From: Lachnospiraceae bacterium OF09-6
GTDB taxonomy: Bacteria; Bacillota; Clostridia; Lachnospirales; Lachnospiraceae
NCBI GenBank assembly: GCA_003435055.1
Contig: QUMM01000008.1
Location: 1-64,000 of the forward strand
Reading direction: 5' to 3'
Length of the DNA stretch: 64,000 nucleotides
Positions 9,273-19,638 of the stretch are shown piece by piece; the stretch's first letter is position 1, and each line of letters begins with the position of its first letter. Position numbers and translations under genes: made by a program. The notes below the pieces were generated by a model. It searched no databases, was not told the DNA's origin, and saw only the letters and a list, made by a program, of their open reading frames with translations.

Positions 9273-10607
9273 TTAGTATGTTAATTCTGGATATTTTTCT
9301 ACAACTGCTTTATTAAACAGATCCAGTGCTTCTTCATAAGTTGCATTACCCTCGAAGTAGTTCTTCATAGCATTCTGGAATTCTTCGTTACATCCCTGAT
9401 CGTAAATGCTCATATTGCTCAAGTCAATCTTATCAGCTCCTGCACAGAACATAGCCAGTGGATTCTGTCCACCCAGAACTGCATCACCGTAACTTTCATC
9501 AGCTGCCATAGCTTCCATAGCTGGTTTGTTGTTTACGAAATCGTTATCTGCTTTTACGATTTCTTCCATTACATCAACATTAGTTGTCATCGTTCTCATA
9601 ATATCTGCTACCAATGTTGGGTTATCTGTTCCTGTAGCTGCTGTAATCCATGTTCCACCCCAGTAGAAGCCCTGTGGTCCTTCTGTTGCAGCCCAGCCAC
9701 CATCTTTACCTACAGATCCGTCCTGATCTGCACTCATAGAGAAATCAATGAACCATGCTGGTCCGAAGTATGCGAATACATTGCTGTCTGTGAAGAAGCC
9801 CTTGCTCCAGTCATCACTCCACAGTTCTGCTGTGCCAGTCTCGCTTGCATCTACCATTTCTTTAGACATATCAACCCAATTCTTGATATTGTCGTCTACT
9901 GTAATCTTTCCATCTACTACCCATGGACTGCTTACATTGTTGGAGAATACACGATAGGTATCATTTACGGAAGAAGTCATCTGATAGCCTTTACCTGCCA
10001 GTTCTTGAGAAGTCGCTTTGAAAGAATCCCAGTCAGTAACTTTCTTCTGTACTTCTGCCGGATCATCTGTTCCAAATACTTCTTTGGCAATATCACGTCT
10101 GTAGATCATAGTTCCCGGGCATCCCTGCCAAGAAAGTCCTTTCAAATTACCGTCTGAATCCGTCATAACATCTTTTGTATACTGATACTGATCTTTGATT
10201 TCATCATCTGTAATACCAAGGTCTTTGATTGGCATTGCATAATCTGTATTCACGTATTTCAATGCATAGTCAGCTTCTACCAGGAACAGGTCGATCTTGT
10301 CATCATCTGCTGCATCAGCCTGTTTTAATAATGTTTCGTCCAGATTATTCTGATATGCATTGTCATCTGAAGGTGTGATATTCCATACTACGTCTACATC
10401 ACCGATCTTGCCATGTGTTCCGTCAACCTCTTCATATCCTGGATAGTGATCCGTCAGACGAGATTTAAATTCTTCATTCCAGCAGTAAATATTTAATACT
10501 TTGCCTTCATCGGATGAAGCTGCGTCCTCAGCCATTACAGCAGTTGCACCCATCATAGTTCCAATCATTGCTGTTGTCAGAGTAATTGCCATCATTTTCT
10601 TGTTCAT
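9273..10607 (-). CDS. Extracellular sugar-binding protein of ABC importer (family 1)
   Basis: A 444-residue solute-binding protein starts at ATG 10607, preceded by TTAAGGAGG. The signal peptide (MNKKMMAITLTTAMIGTMMG, then ATAVMAED) has no cysteine, so the usual lipobox of Gram-positive binding proteins is missing; the sequence looks like a type I signal-peptidase site. The mature part is an acidic two-lobe protein rich in Asp and Trp (QGFYWGGTWITAATG, KGLSWQGCPGTMIY), features of sugar-binding members. It follows the LacI gene by 73 bp and precedes the two permeases and the alpha-xylosidase. The ligand may be a xylo-gluco-oligosaccharide, from context only. Confidence 0.88.
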   Translation of the reverse strand: MNKKMMAITLTTAMIGTMMGATAVMAEDAASSDEGKVLNIYCWNEEFKSRLTDHYPGYEEVDGTHGKIGDVDVVWNITPSDDNAYQNNLDETLLKQADAADDDKIDLFLVEADYALKYVNTDYAMPIKDLGITDDEIKDQYQYTKDVMTDSDGNLKGLSWQGCPGTMIYRRDIAKEVFGTDDPAEVQKKVTDWDSFKATSQELAGKGYQMTSSVNDTYRVFSNNVSSPWVVDGKITVDDNIKNWVDMSKEMVDASETGTAELWSDDWSKGFFTDSNVFAYFGPAWFIDFSMSADQDGSVGKDGGWAATEGPQGFYWGGTWITAATGTDNPTLVADIMRTMTTNVDVMEEIVKADNDFVNNKPAMEAMAADESYGDAVLGGQNPLAMFCAGADKIDLSNMSIYDQGCNEEFQNAMKNYFEGNATYEEALDLFNKAVVEKYPELTY

Positions 10608-10680
10608 AATACTACATCCTCCTTAAAAAATAATATAAAATATGTATTTACCCTCTATCTGTTGCGCAGTCCCTTCTGCG

Positions 10681-11697
10681 TTAACATTCTCGGTTACGTC
10701 CTACCGAACCTCCCTTGAACAGTACCCCGTCTACGGAGAACTTGTCCACCAGTGTGGTCTTTGGGTGTTCGATCAGGCTGATCAGCTTCTCTGCTGCCAT
10801 TCTTCCGATCTTCCTGGTATCCTGACAGAGTGTGGTAAGTTTCGGTTCCATCATTCGTACCAGATCGATTCCGTCATATCCGGTAATGGATATGTCTTCC
10901 GGAATCCGAAGTCCCCGTTCCCTGATCTCATTCATGCCACCCACGGCTGCATAATCATCCGGGTACATGATGCAGGTCGGCGGATTTGGAAGATCCAACA
11001 GTTCGCCGGTTGCTTTTGCGGCCATCTCCAGATCGCGGTAAGAAGAAGCCTTGACATATTCATCCGGGATCTCCAGTCCATATCTCTGTGTGGTCCGGTA
11101 GAATCCGCTGAGCCGGTTCCTCGTCACCGGGGTATCGTCTCCATGGATGTATGCAATCTTTTTGTGTCCCATACTGTATATATAGGAAACAAGTTCTTCC
11201 ATTCCCTGAACATTATTGGAAACAACTGCAATTTTTCCTTCAAAGGTGTGGTCAATGGTGACCACCGGAAGTTCTGAGCGGATCAGATCCTGAATATCTT
11301 CTTCATAATACTTGAAGCAGGCTACTAATACTCCATCCACCCCCCGGTATCTGCATCGTTCGTAGAAGCTCATCTTCTGTCTCGCTGTGTTGCCGGCTAT
11401 GAATGTGATGTCGTATCCTTTTTCCTCTGCTCTGTACTTGAAGCTTTCTAATACATGATTGAAATATTCATGTGTCAGTCCGTTCATGGCGGCGTCTACA
11501 AAGAGAACGCCAAGATTATAACTTTTCTTTGTCTTTAGTGCCCTTGCAGAAGAATTCGGAAGGTATCCCATCTCATGTGCTGTCGTAATAATCAGATTCC
11601 TGGTCTCTTCTCCGATATCCGAATATCCATTCAGCGCTTTGCTGACACTGGCTACGGATACATGGCACTGTTTAGCGATGTCTTTCATCGAAACCAT
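10681..11697 (-). CDS. LacI-family transcriptional regulator
   Basis: A 338-residue repressor starts at ATG 11697 (GAGGAC upstream). The helix-turn-helix is at residues 4-50 (MKDIAKQCHVSVASVSKALN), the hinge helix includes NSSARAL, and a periplasmic-binding-protein-like sensor domain fills the rest (VDGVLVACF, PTCIMYPDDYAA, ISITGYDGIDL). It is the first gene of the importer/alpha-xylosidase operon and faces away from the GH94 gene. Several CGAAA/TTTCG palindromes in the shared upstream region (11888-12211) are probable operators, so it likely controls both directions. Confidence 0.92.
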   Translation of the reverse strand: MVSMKDIAKQCHVSVASVSKALNGYSDIGEETRNLIITTAHEMGYLPNSSARALKTKKSYNLGVLFVDAAMNGLTHEYFNHVLESFKYRAEEKGYDITFIAGNTARQKMSFYERCRYRGVDGVLVACFKYYEEDIQDLIRSELPVVTIDHTFEGKIAVVSNNVQGMEELVSYIYSMGHKKIAYIHGDDTPVTRNRLSGFYRTTQRYGLEIPDEYVKASSYRDLEMAAKATGELLDLPNPPTCIMYPDDYAAVGGMNEIRERGLRIPEDISITGYDGIDLVRMMEPKLTTLCQDTRKIGRMAAEKLISLIEHPKTTLVDKFSVDGVLFKGGSVGRNREC

Positions 11698-11843
11698 AGC
11701 GCCGTGTCCTCAATTCTTTTCGTCAAATTCAAATCCTTAATCGTTTTCGTAACTGTATTCTATATCTTTTTGCACAAACAATCAATAGATTTCAAGTGGT
11801 TTTCTAGCAATTCGTCCTATTGCACAATTTGACTCCCGCCTGA

Positions 11844-11871
11844 ATTGTACACTCGTTAGTACAAACCACAA
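11844..11871 (-). promoter_or_regulatory. Candidate promoter of the LacI/importer operon
   Basis: On the minus strand TTGTGG and TACAAT are separated by 16 bp (the -10 box is 11844-11849). The 16-bp palindrome at 11888-11903 lies just upstream of the -35 box. Confidence 0.45.
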
Positions 11872-11887
11872 CAAAACATCCAAAAGT

Positions 11888-11903
11888 TACGAAACGTTTC
11901 GTA
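11888..11903. promoter_or_regulatory. Perfect 16-bp palindrome, probable LacI operator
   Basis: TACGAAACGTTTCGTA is its own reverse complement and matches the usual LacI-family operator form with a central CG. A half-site-like TTTCGAAAACG follows at about 11909-11920. The remaining upstream region (11904-12136) holds no gene; the stretch 11941-12085 has no feature I can identify. Confidence 0.7.
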
Positions 11904-12113
11904 TTGAATTTCGAAAACGTAATTTATAACGGACGAATCTGGTTGCACATCCGGTAAGACACGTCTATTTTTAACATCTGCTGCGTCGCTTGTGATCCGC
12001 CCTCTTTAAGCGATAGAAGCTTTGCTTCAAATGTGTACTGTCATCACAGGATTCGTGGAGCCAGCTTTCTTACCGTCTTTCTATCCAATAAAAACGAAAA
12101 TTGCGAAAACTTA

Positions 12114-12142
12114 TTGCTTTTCCATTTCTTTTCCGCTATACT
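12114..12142 (+). promoter_or_regulatory. Candidate promoter of the GH94 gene
   Basis: TTGCTT (12114-12119) and TATACT (12137-12142) are 17 bp apart on the plus strand, about 130 bp before the ATG. Repressor-like sites sit just upstream (TTGCGAAAACTT near 12101) and downstream (12199-12211). Confidence 0.6.
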
Positions 12143-12198
12143 GAACTAAAGTCAAATATCATTTTCGTTTCGCTTCGCTGTTTTCGTATATTTATTTC

Positions 12199-12211
12199 CG
12201 AAATGTTTTCG
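12199..12211. promoter_or_regulatory. LacI-type operator-like site downstream of GH94 promoter
   Basis: CGAAATGTTTTCG has 5-base inverted arms around TGT and resembles the palindrome at 11888. It lies about 50 bp after the predicted transcription start, a position suited to roadblock repression. Confidence 0.5.
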
Positions 12212-12274
12212 AGTTGTTTCCATTTATCTTTCATTATATATTTTTACATTTTCAGTTATTAGGGAGGTTCTATT

Positions 12275-14709
12275 ATGAGATTCGGTCATTTTGATGATGA
12301 AGCCAGAGAATATGTGATTACCACCCCGGATACTCCGCTTCCATGGATCAACTATCTGGGTACAGACGGATTCTTTTCTTTGATTTCCAACACCTGTGGT
12401 GGTTATAGTTTCTATAAAGATGCGAAGCTGCTTCGTATCACCCGTTACCGTTACAACACGCTTCCGATCGACTCTAACGGAAAGTATTACTACATTAAAG
12501 ATGGGGATGTCATCTGGAATCCTGGCACTATGCCTTCCAGGACACCGGTTGATTCCTATGAATGCCGCCATGGCATGGGCTACAGCCGTTTCATTTCTTC
12601 TAAAAATGGTCTGGAAGCCAATCTGCTGGCTTTCGTTCCGGTGGATGCATCCTGTGAGATCAACAAGCTGGTTCTGACGAACCATTCCAATCAGGAAAAA
12701 CCGATTTCTCTTTTTTCTTATGTAGAATTCTGTTTATGGAATGCAGTAGATGATATGACAAACTTCCAGAGAAACTTAAGTACCGGAGAGGTCGAGATCG
12801 AAGGCAGTACTATTTACCACAAGACCGAATACAGAGAACGCCGCAATCATTACAGCTTCTTTACCGTCAATGCGGATATCAATGGTTTTGACACCAGCCG
12901 CGATGATTTCCTCGGCAGAGGCAATGGCAATGCCATTCCGGATGCAGTAAAGGCAGGAGCATGTACCGGTTCCGTAGCCAGCGGATGGTATCCGATTGCC
13001 AGTCACCAGATTGATCTGACCCTTCAGCCGGGAGAATCCAGAGAGCTGATTTTCCTGCTGGGCTACTGTGAGAATCCGGAAGAGGAGAAATGGAAAGCTC
13101 CGAATGTGATCAATAAAGCTCCTGCTCACAAATTGATGGAACGTTTTGCCACCGACGAACAGGTTCGCAAAGCTTTCGATGATCTGCATGCTTACTGGGA
13201 TCAGCTTCTGGCACGCTACACAGTAAAGAGCCAGGATCCACATGTAAACCGCATGGCCAATATCTGGAACCAGTACCAGTGTATGATTACGTTCAATATG
13301 TCCCGTTCCGCTTCTTACTATGAATCCGGAACTGGCCGTGGTATGGGATTCCGTGATTCCTGTCAGGATCTTCTGGGCTTCGTACACCTGATCCCAGAAC
13401 GTGCCAGAGAACGTATTCTGGATATTGCTGCCACTCAGTTTGAAGACGGAAGCGCTTATCACCAGTATCAGCCATTGACCAAGAAAGGTAATCTGGACAT
13501 CGGAAGTGGATTTAACGATGACCCGCTGTGGCTGATCGCCGCTGTATCCGCTTATCTGAAAGAGACCGGTGACTTCTCTATTCTGAATGAAATGGTCGAT
13601 TTTGATAATCAGAAAGAAAAAGCAGATACCCTTTACGAGCACCTGCGTCGTTCCTTTACTTATACCCGTACACACCTCGGCCCGCATGATCTGCCGCTGA
13701 TCGGCCGTGCTGACTGGAATGACTGTCTGAACCTGAACTGTTTCTCCAAAGAACCAGGTGAATCCTTCCAGACCACCGGTCCATCTGAGGGACCTGTAGC
13801 AGAATCTGTGTTTATCGCAGGTATGTTTGTAAAATACGGAAAAGAGTTTGCTGACATCAGCCGCCTCTCCGGTCACGAAGATCTGGCAAAAGAAGCAGAA
13901 AAAGCAGTTTCTGAAATGTACGATGCCGTACTGGCTGCCGGCTGGGATGGCGAATGGTTCCTGCGTGCTTACGATGCAGAGAGCCAGAAAGTAGGATCCC
14001 ATGAATGCAAAGAAGGAAAGATCTTCATCGAACCACAGGGCTTCTGTGTCATGGCCGGTATCGGCCTAAAAGAAGGTCTGGCCGAAAAAGCTCTGGATTC
14101 TGTAAAAGAACATCTGGATACCAAATATGGTATCATGCTTCTTCAGCCAGCCTATACACATTACTATCTGAACCTCGGTGAGATTTCTTCCTATCCACCA
14201 GGATATAAGGAAAATGCCGGTATCTTCTGTCACAACAATCCGTGGGTATCCATTGCAGAAACTGTGATCGGCAGAGGAAACCGTGCTTTTGAAATCTACA
14301 AGAAGACCTGTCCATCCTATATCGAAGAGATCAGCGAGATCCATCGCACAGAACCGTATGTATACTCACAGATGGTAGCCGGTGCTGATGCCAGGTTCCA
14401 CGGAGAAGCCAAGAACAGCTGGCTGACCGGAACCGCTGCATGGACCTTCTGCAACCTGTCCCAGGCTATTCTGGGCGTACAGCTTCCTACGAAGGACTGA
14501 CCATCGATCCGTGTATCCCTGAAGATTTCGGTGACTTCCAGCTGACCCGCCGTTTCCGTGATGCAATGTACTACATCGATGTAGTCAATCCAGATCACGT
14601 TCAGAAAGGAGTACAGAAAGTCACCGTTGACGGAAAAGATTATGATGGATGCCTGATTCCATTTGAAGTCGGCAAAAAAGAATATCACGTTACCGTATAT
14701 ATGGGCTAA
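12275..14709 (+). CDS. GH94 phosphorylase, probably cellobiose phosphorylase (one-base frameshift)
   Basis: It phosphorolyses a beta-glucoside (cellobiose type) to glucose 1-phosphate and free sugar in the cytoplasm. It starts at ATG 12275 after AGGGAGG. The frame runs 741 codons, then stops at 14500; near 14482 (CAGCTTCC) the true frame continues with [15 protein letters not shown] to 14709. Adding one base gives 811 residues, the length of the Clostridium thermocellum cellobiose phosphorylase. The N-terminal beta-sandwich ends near residue 280. The catalytic Asp is in [11 protein letters not shown] (about residue 483), followed by [17 protein letters not shown] and the phosphate-site region. 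Cellodextrin or laminaribiose specificity cannot be excluded. Its position next to an alpha-xylosidase suits xyloglucan or cello-oligosaccharide use. Confidence 0.85.
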
Positions 14710-14710
14710 C

Positions 14711-14735
14711 CATTGGGAACCATTGGGGACGGTGT
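14711..14735. repeat. REP-like CATTGGG/ATTGGGGACGG motif
   Basis: CCATTGGGAACCATTGGGGACGG sits just after the GH94 stop. The same core (CCATTGGGG, ATTGGGGACGG) recurs at 33764-33796 after another gene. Similar short G-rich elements in Firmicutes are spread by REP-associated tyrosine transposases, but no such transposase gene is in this window. Confidence 0.5.
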
Positions 14736-14757
14736 TTTCTGGCTCTCGCCAAACGAA

Positions 14758-14812
14758 AGGAGACAAAGAAAAGTGGCTCTAAACCGCCACTTTTCTTCTG
14801 TCTCCTTTATTT
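14758..14812. terminator. Bidirectional terminator between GH94 and glpK
   Basis: The long stem GGAGACA..GAAAAGTGGC / GCCACTTTTC..TGTCTCC, with loop TCTAAACC, is flanked by T-rich and A-rich runs. It separates the converging GH94 (plus) and glpK (minus) genes. Confidence 0.88.
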
Positions 14813-14827
14813 TTGTTTCCCGTTGAT

Positions 14828-16339
<1,512 letters not shown>

Positions 16340-16352
16340 CTATATGTCCAGA

Positions 16353-17473
16353 CTACTCTACTTTTTCCCATCCGGCATCCATCTTTTTCTTCAGTTCTTC
16401 AAAAGACTTCAACCCACTTAATGCATCGTAAGCTGCCACACAGGAAGCTCCGGTTCCTGCCGCCAGATGCAGGGCATCTTCCGGTGTATAGCCATCTGTC
16501 ATGGCTGTCAGAAACGCAGCAATTGATGTATCCCCTGCTCCGGTACCAGACAATACTTTCTCCGGTACATAGCTTTTCTCAAAATATTCTTTACCTGCCA
16601 GGCCTCTACATCCAACTCCAGGCGGTCTGTAATCTGGGACAATACCTCTTTTGATGCACTGCAAAAATACATGCCCGGCGCGCCACATTTTAAGAGAAGA
16701 ACCTTCACGCCCATCTTCATGCACTCATCTGCCAGTGGTTTCACATCTTTCTCAATATCCAGGATTTCCGTGACATCTCTTCCGGCTGCTCTCTCCTGCC
16801 ATTCCTGGAATCGTTCCTTATCCAGCATATAGCAAAGTTCCTCCACACTTGGAACAAAAATATCCACATATGGCATGACACGCTCCAGCACATGATGCCA
16901 GTCTACCTGTCCGGCCTCAGAAGCTTCATCTACCGCAGCCAGATCCATCGATGTGGCTGCTCCTGCCTCTTTCACCATCTTCATCATCTTCACCAGTTCT
17001 TCTCCATCATTCACATACATGGATCGCATGATAGGCGGATATCCAAAATGGAATAACGCTGCATCCTTTAATTCTTCTGCCGGAATGTCATCAGCATAAA
17101 ATGCGTTATTTGCTCCCGGATTATGCAAAAAGATCCGGTCAATACCAGGCACTGCCACCACTACTGTATAAGAGGTTGCTTCGGTATCCGAAATCAAAAG
17201 GCCATCTTCCAGCCCATATTTCTTCAGCACATTCTTTACAATTCCGCCAAAAGCATCATTTCCGATTTTTCCCATAAGGGAAACATTTCCACCCAGAATC
17301 TTCATTGCAAGACCGGTATTTGCCACAGCCCCTCCCGTACTGACTGTCGCATCTCCCACTTCAATCAGCTTGCCGGGAATAAGCAGTTCGTTGATCTTCG
17401 CTCCTTTTTTCCCAGGGATTGCCGGTGTGATATCAACGCAGATATGGCCTGCTGCGATCATTTTCTTTTTCAT
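16353..17473 (-). CDS. PfkB-family carbohydrate kinase (one-base frameshift)
   Basis: A ribokinase-fold sugar kinase starts at ATG 17473 (GGGAGG ten bases upstream). The first frame carries HICVDITP, STGGAVANTGLAMKILG and LLLKCGAPGMYFC. Near 16599 the sequence TGGCAGG breaks it, and the second frame continues AGKEYFEKSYV and SGTGAGDTSIAAF, the anion-hole/catalytic GxGD signature. One more G (TGGGCAGG) restores 373 residues ending at 16353. That single loss in a G run matches other breaks in this window, so a sequencing cause is likely. It is the first gene of a two-gene unit with glpK. The substrate is unknown; ribokinase-like enzymes act on many sugars. Confidence 0.8.
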
Positions 17474-17497
17474 GTTATGTAAACCTCCCATATATCG

Positions 17498-17553
17498 TTT
17501 TACGTAAAAAATGGATATAACGGAACTTCTTCACGCTCCTTTATATCCATTTT
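17498..17553. promoter_or_regulatory. Palindrome and long inverted repeat upstream of the PfkB/glpK operon
   Basis: Two nested symmetric elements lie in the leader: the 12-bp palindrome TTTTACGTAAAA (17498-17509) and 13-base arms AAAATGGATATAA / TTATATCCATTTT (17508-17520 and 17541-17553) around a 20-base loop. The minus-strand copy of one arm includes TATAAA, a possible -10 box. Candidate operator or leader hairpin for this operon. Confidence 0.5.
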
Positions 17554-17631
17554 ACACAATTACCACACTCTATTCAAGTGGACATCTGTCACATTTGCTA
17601 TGAAACAGGTTACTGTTCACTCCGTAACCAG

Positions 17632-18371
17632 CTACACGCTCAGTTTTTTCTCCATGATCCATCCACTGAGCAGATATACCGCCGCTGATGCAGCCATAGC
17701 AGCCACAATATACAAAACAAACTGCAGATCATCATTGTGAAGTACCGGCAAATGATCCAGCCCCAGTCCCATCAGCCAGGACAGAATCATAAAGATCACA
17801 AATGCGACCAGTCCGCTGGCCTTCTTTCCTGCCAGTACTGTTGCAGAAAGGATCACCGCCAGATCTGCATTCACGATATAGACCATCCAGCTGACCAGTG
17901 TCGTGAAAAATACAAACGCAGCATCTTTTGCGCTGATATTCATATTCATACTGACATCCAGGAAATTCTTCACCATATTCATCATCTCTTTTACACCGCC
18001 AATGTACAGGGTTGCTATCAGCGCATCCAACGCAGCCACCAGTGCGAAAAAGATACCGGTTATCAGAATGGAGATCCCATTTTCCAGCACCTTGGCTCCA
18101 AGAATTTCATAGCTGCTGTGCGGTGTCAGAAACAACATATAACTCTGCTTCGTATTCAGATCACGATGCAGCGCCAGCACGCTTTCCAATCCGATATAAG
18201 CAATGCCAATCACAGCGCAGAGAAACAGTATCATAATACCTGTTGCCAGAAGTCGGTCTTTTTCCAGAAATACCCCCAACAGAAATGCCAGTTCCGCTAC
18301 CAGCGTAACCACCAGCAGTATCAGTTGGAAAATCCTGTTTTCCGAAATTCATATTTCATTAGCTTTAACAT
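17632..18371 (-). CDS. ABC transporter permease, ABC-2-like (one-base frameshift)
   Basis: The gene should begin at ATG 18371, overlapping the ATPase stop by 7 bp, with the typical opening MLKLMKYEFRKT. That frame stops at a TGA after 17 codons, while the next frame continues FQLILLVVTLVAELAFLLGVFL to the stop at 17632. Inserting one base near 18337 (AAACAGGATT, expected GGG) gives 246 residues with about six membrane helices. It resembles the membrane subunits of small bacterial multidrug/lantibiotic-type ABC exporters that pair with YtrA-type GntR regulators. Translational coupling with the ATPase supports a stoichiometric complex. The substrate is not predictable. Confidence 0.75.
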
Positions 18372-19084
18372 TGTCCTTCTCCCCCATGTCCATAGATTTC
18401 ACGATATAAGTCTACCACTGACTTATTCTGATTCATGCGCAGATCCTCGATCATGTACTGTTCGACCAGGTGTCCGTCTTTCATAAAAAGTGCCGCATCT
18501 GCTACCCGCTCCAGTTCATCTACCAGATGGCTGGAAACCACCAGCGTCACATCTTTATCCATCGCTTCCAGAATGCTGGTCATGATCTGATCTCTGGCCA
18601 GAAGATCAATCCCATTCAGTGGCTCATCCAGCAGATATACTTTTGCTTTTCGTGCCATGGTAACTGCAATCTTCAGCTTTGCCATCATACCGGAAGAAAG
18701 CTTCTTTGCCTTCATATCCTCCGTCAGTTCCATCCGTTCCAGCATCTGATGATACTTCTCCATAGAGAAATCCTCAAAAAAGTCCTCATAGTACTTTCCC
18801 ACATCTCCCACGGACATCCAGCTATAAAAATACGGTTCGGTGGACATATAGGCAATCTCTTTCTTGCTCTCTTTTCCCACCTGGTTGCCCTCATAAAGGA
18901 TCTCACCCATACTTGGCTTCACCAGTCCTGCCGCCATCTTCATCCAGGTAGTCTTACCGCTGCCGTTCGGTCCCAGCATGGCATATACCAGTCCAGGCTC
19001 CAGCTTCAACGATACCCCATTCACTGCGGTCTTACTTCCATAATTCTTCGTAACTTCCCTGCTCTCTAAGATCATCTCTGTCAT
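18365..19084 (-). CDS. ABC transporter ATP-binding protein (efflux type)
   Basis: A 239-residue ATPase with Walker A GPNGSGKTTWMK (about residues 36-47), a signature-like LSSGMMAKLKIAVTM (serine in place of the second usual Gly), Walker B VYLLDEPLNGID and H-loop VVSSHLVDE. It belongs to a three-gene set: GntR regulator, ATPase, permease. The Walker A tail KTTWMKM and the DEPLNGIDLLAR form are usual in YtrB-like exporters. It ends inside the start of the permease gene. Confidence 0.92.
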   Translation of the reverse strand: MTEMILESREVTKNYGSKTAVNGVSLKLEPGLVYAMLGPNGSGKTTWMKMAAGLVKPSMGEILYEGNQVGKESKKEIAYMSTEPYFYSWMSVGDVGKYYEDFFEDFSMEKYHQMLERMELTEDMKAKKLSSGMMAKLKIAVTMARKAKVYLLDEPLNGIDLLARDQIMTSILEAMDKDVTLVVSSHLVDELERVADAALFMKDGHLVEQYMIEDLRMNQNKSVVDLYREIYGHGGEGQC

Positions 19085-19105
19085 CTCCTCATTTTGCTTC
19101 CTGCT

Positions 19106-19477
19106 CTACTTTTCTTCTTTCTCCTGGAACTCACTCTGCTCCAGAACCTTTATCGCCTCTTCCTGGGTGAAGCCAAGCTGCTTCATCCCCTCCAGGAATT
19201 CATAAATCAGTGTTCCCGCCATCTCTCTCTTCATATTCTTCACCTTCTCCGGATCCTGTGTCACAAATGTCCCCATGCCTCGTCTGGTAAAACAGACATC
19301 TTCCATCTCCAGTTCCTTGTATACTCTGCTGACGGTATTCGGATTAATCGTATAGGCCACCGCCAGATCCCGCACAGATGGAAGCCTGGCTCCAAGCTCC
19401 AGCCTGCCTGTCACGATATCCCGCTTAATGGAATTCGCCACCTGCAGATAAATCGGTAATGCCGGATTATATTCCAT
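19106..19477 (-). CDS. GntR-family regulator, YtrA subfamily
   Basis: A 123-residue protein, the short length of the YtrA subfamily: a winged helix (residues 10-75, with LPSVRDLAVAYTINPNTVSR and FTRRGMGTFVT) and a short dimerisation tail. Start ATG 19477 follows GGAGGGCACC. It leads the ABC exporter operon and probably represses it until an antibiotic or envelope-stress ligand is present, as in related operons (inference). The promoter at 19518-19546 overlaps partial dyads that could be its operator. Confidence 0.92.
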   Translation of the reverse strand: MEYNPALPIYLQVANSIKRDIVTGRLELGARLPSVRDLAVAYTINPNTVSRVYKELEMEDVCFTRRGMGTFVTQDPEKVKNMKREMAGTLIYEFLEGMKQLGFTQEEAIKVLEQSEFQEKEEK

Positions 19478-19517
19478 GGTGCCCTCCTTTTCATTTTCGT
19501 ATTACTGTCATAGTTGA

Positions 19518-19546
19518 ATAGTACACTAGTATTTTAGTTTTGTCAA
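19518..19546 (-). promoter_or_regulatory. Promoter of GntR/ABC operon
   Basis: On the minus strand, consensus TTGACA (19541-19546), a 17-bp spacer and TACTAT (19518-19523). The spacer/-10 stretch AATACTAGTGTACTATT has partial dyad symmetry, a plausible site for autorepression. Confidence 0.75.
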
Positions 19547-19565
19547 CACTTTTTTACTCCATAAA

Positions 19566-19602
19566 AAAGACAGCCTGTTTTTCATCGAAACAAACTGTCT
19601 TT
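19566..19602 (-). terminator. Terminator after the RpiR gene
   Basis: The stem AAAGACAG / CTGTCTTT extends with CTGTTT / AAACA around a TTCATCG loop, with a T run on the minus strand (19563-19568 complement). It lies downstream of the regulator stop at 19639. Confidence 0.75.
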
Positions 19603-19638
19603 CATTTTCTATTTTTCATTGATATATTCCATATCTTA

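Noticed and set aside
12776..14002. Long minus-strand frame (408 codons) within the GH94 gene
   Set aside because: It lies opposite a conserved phosphorylase with catalytic motifs and shows no motif of its own.
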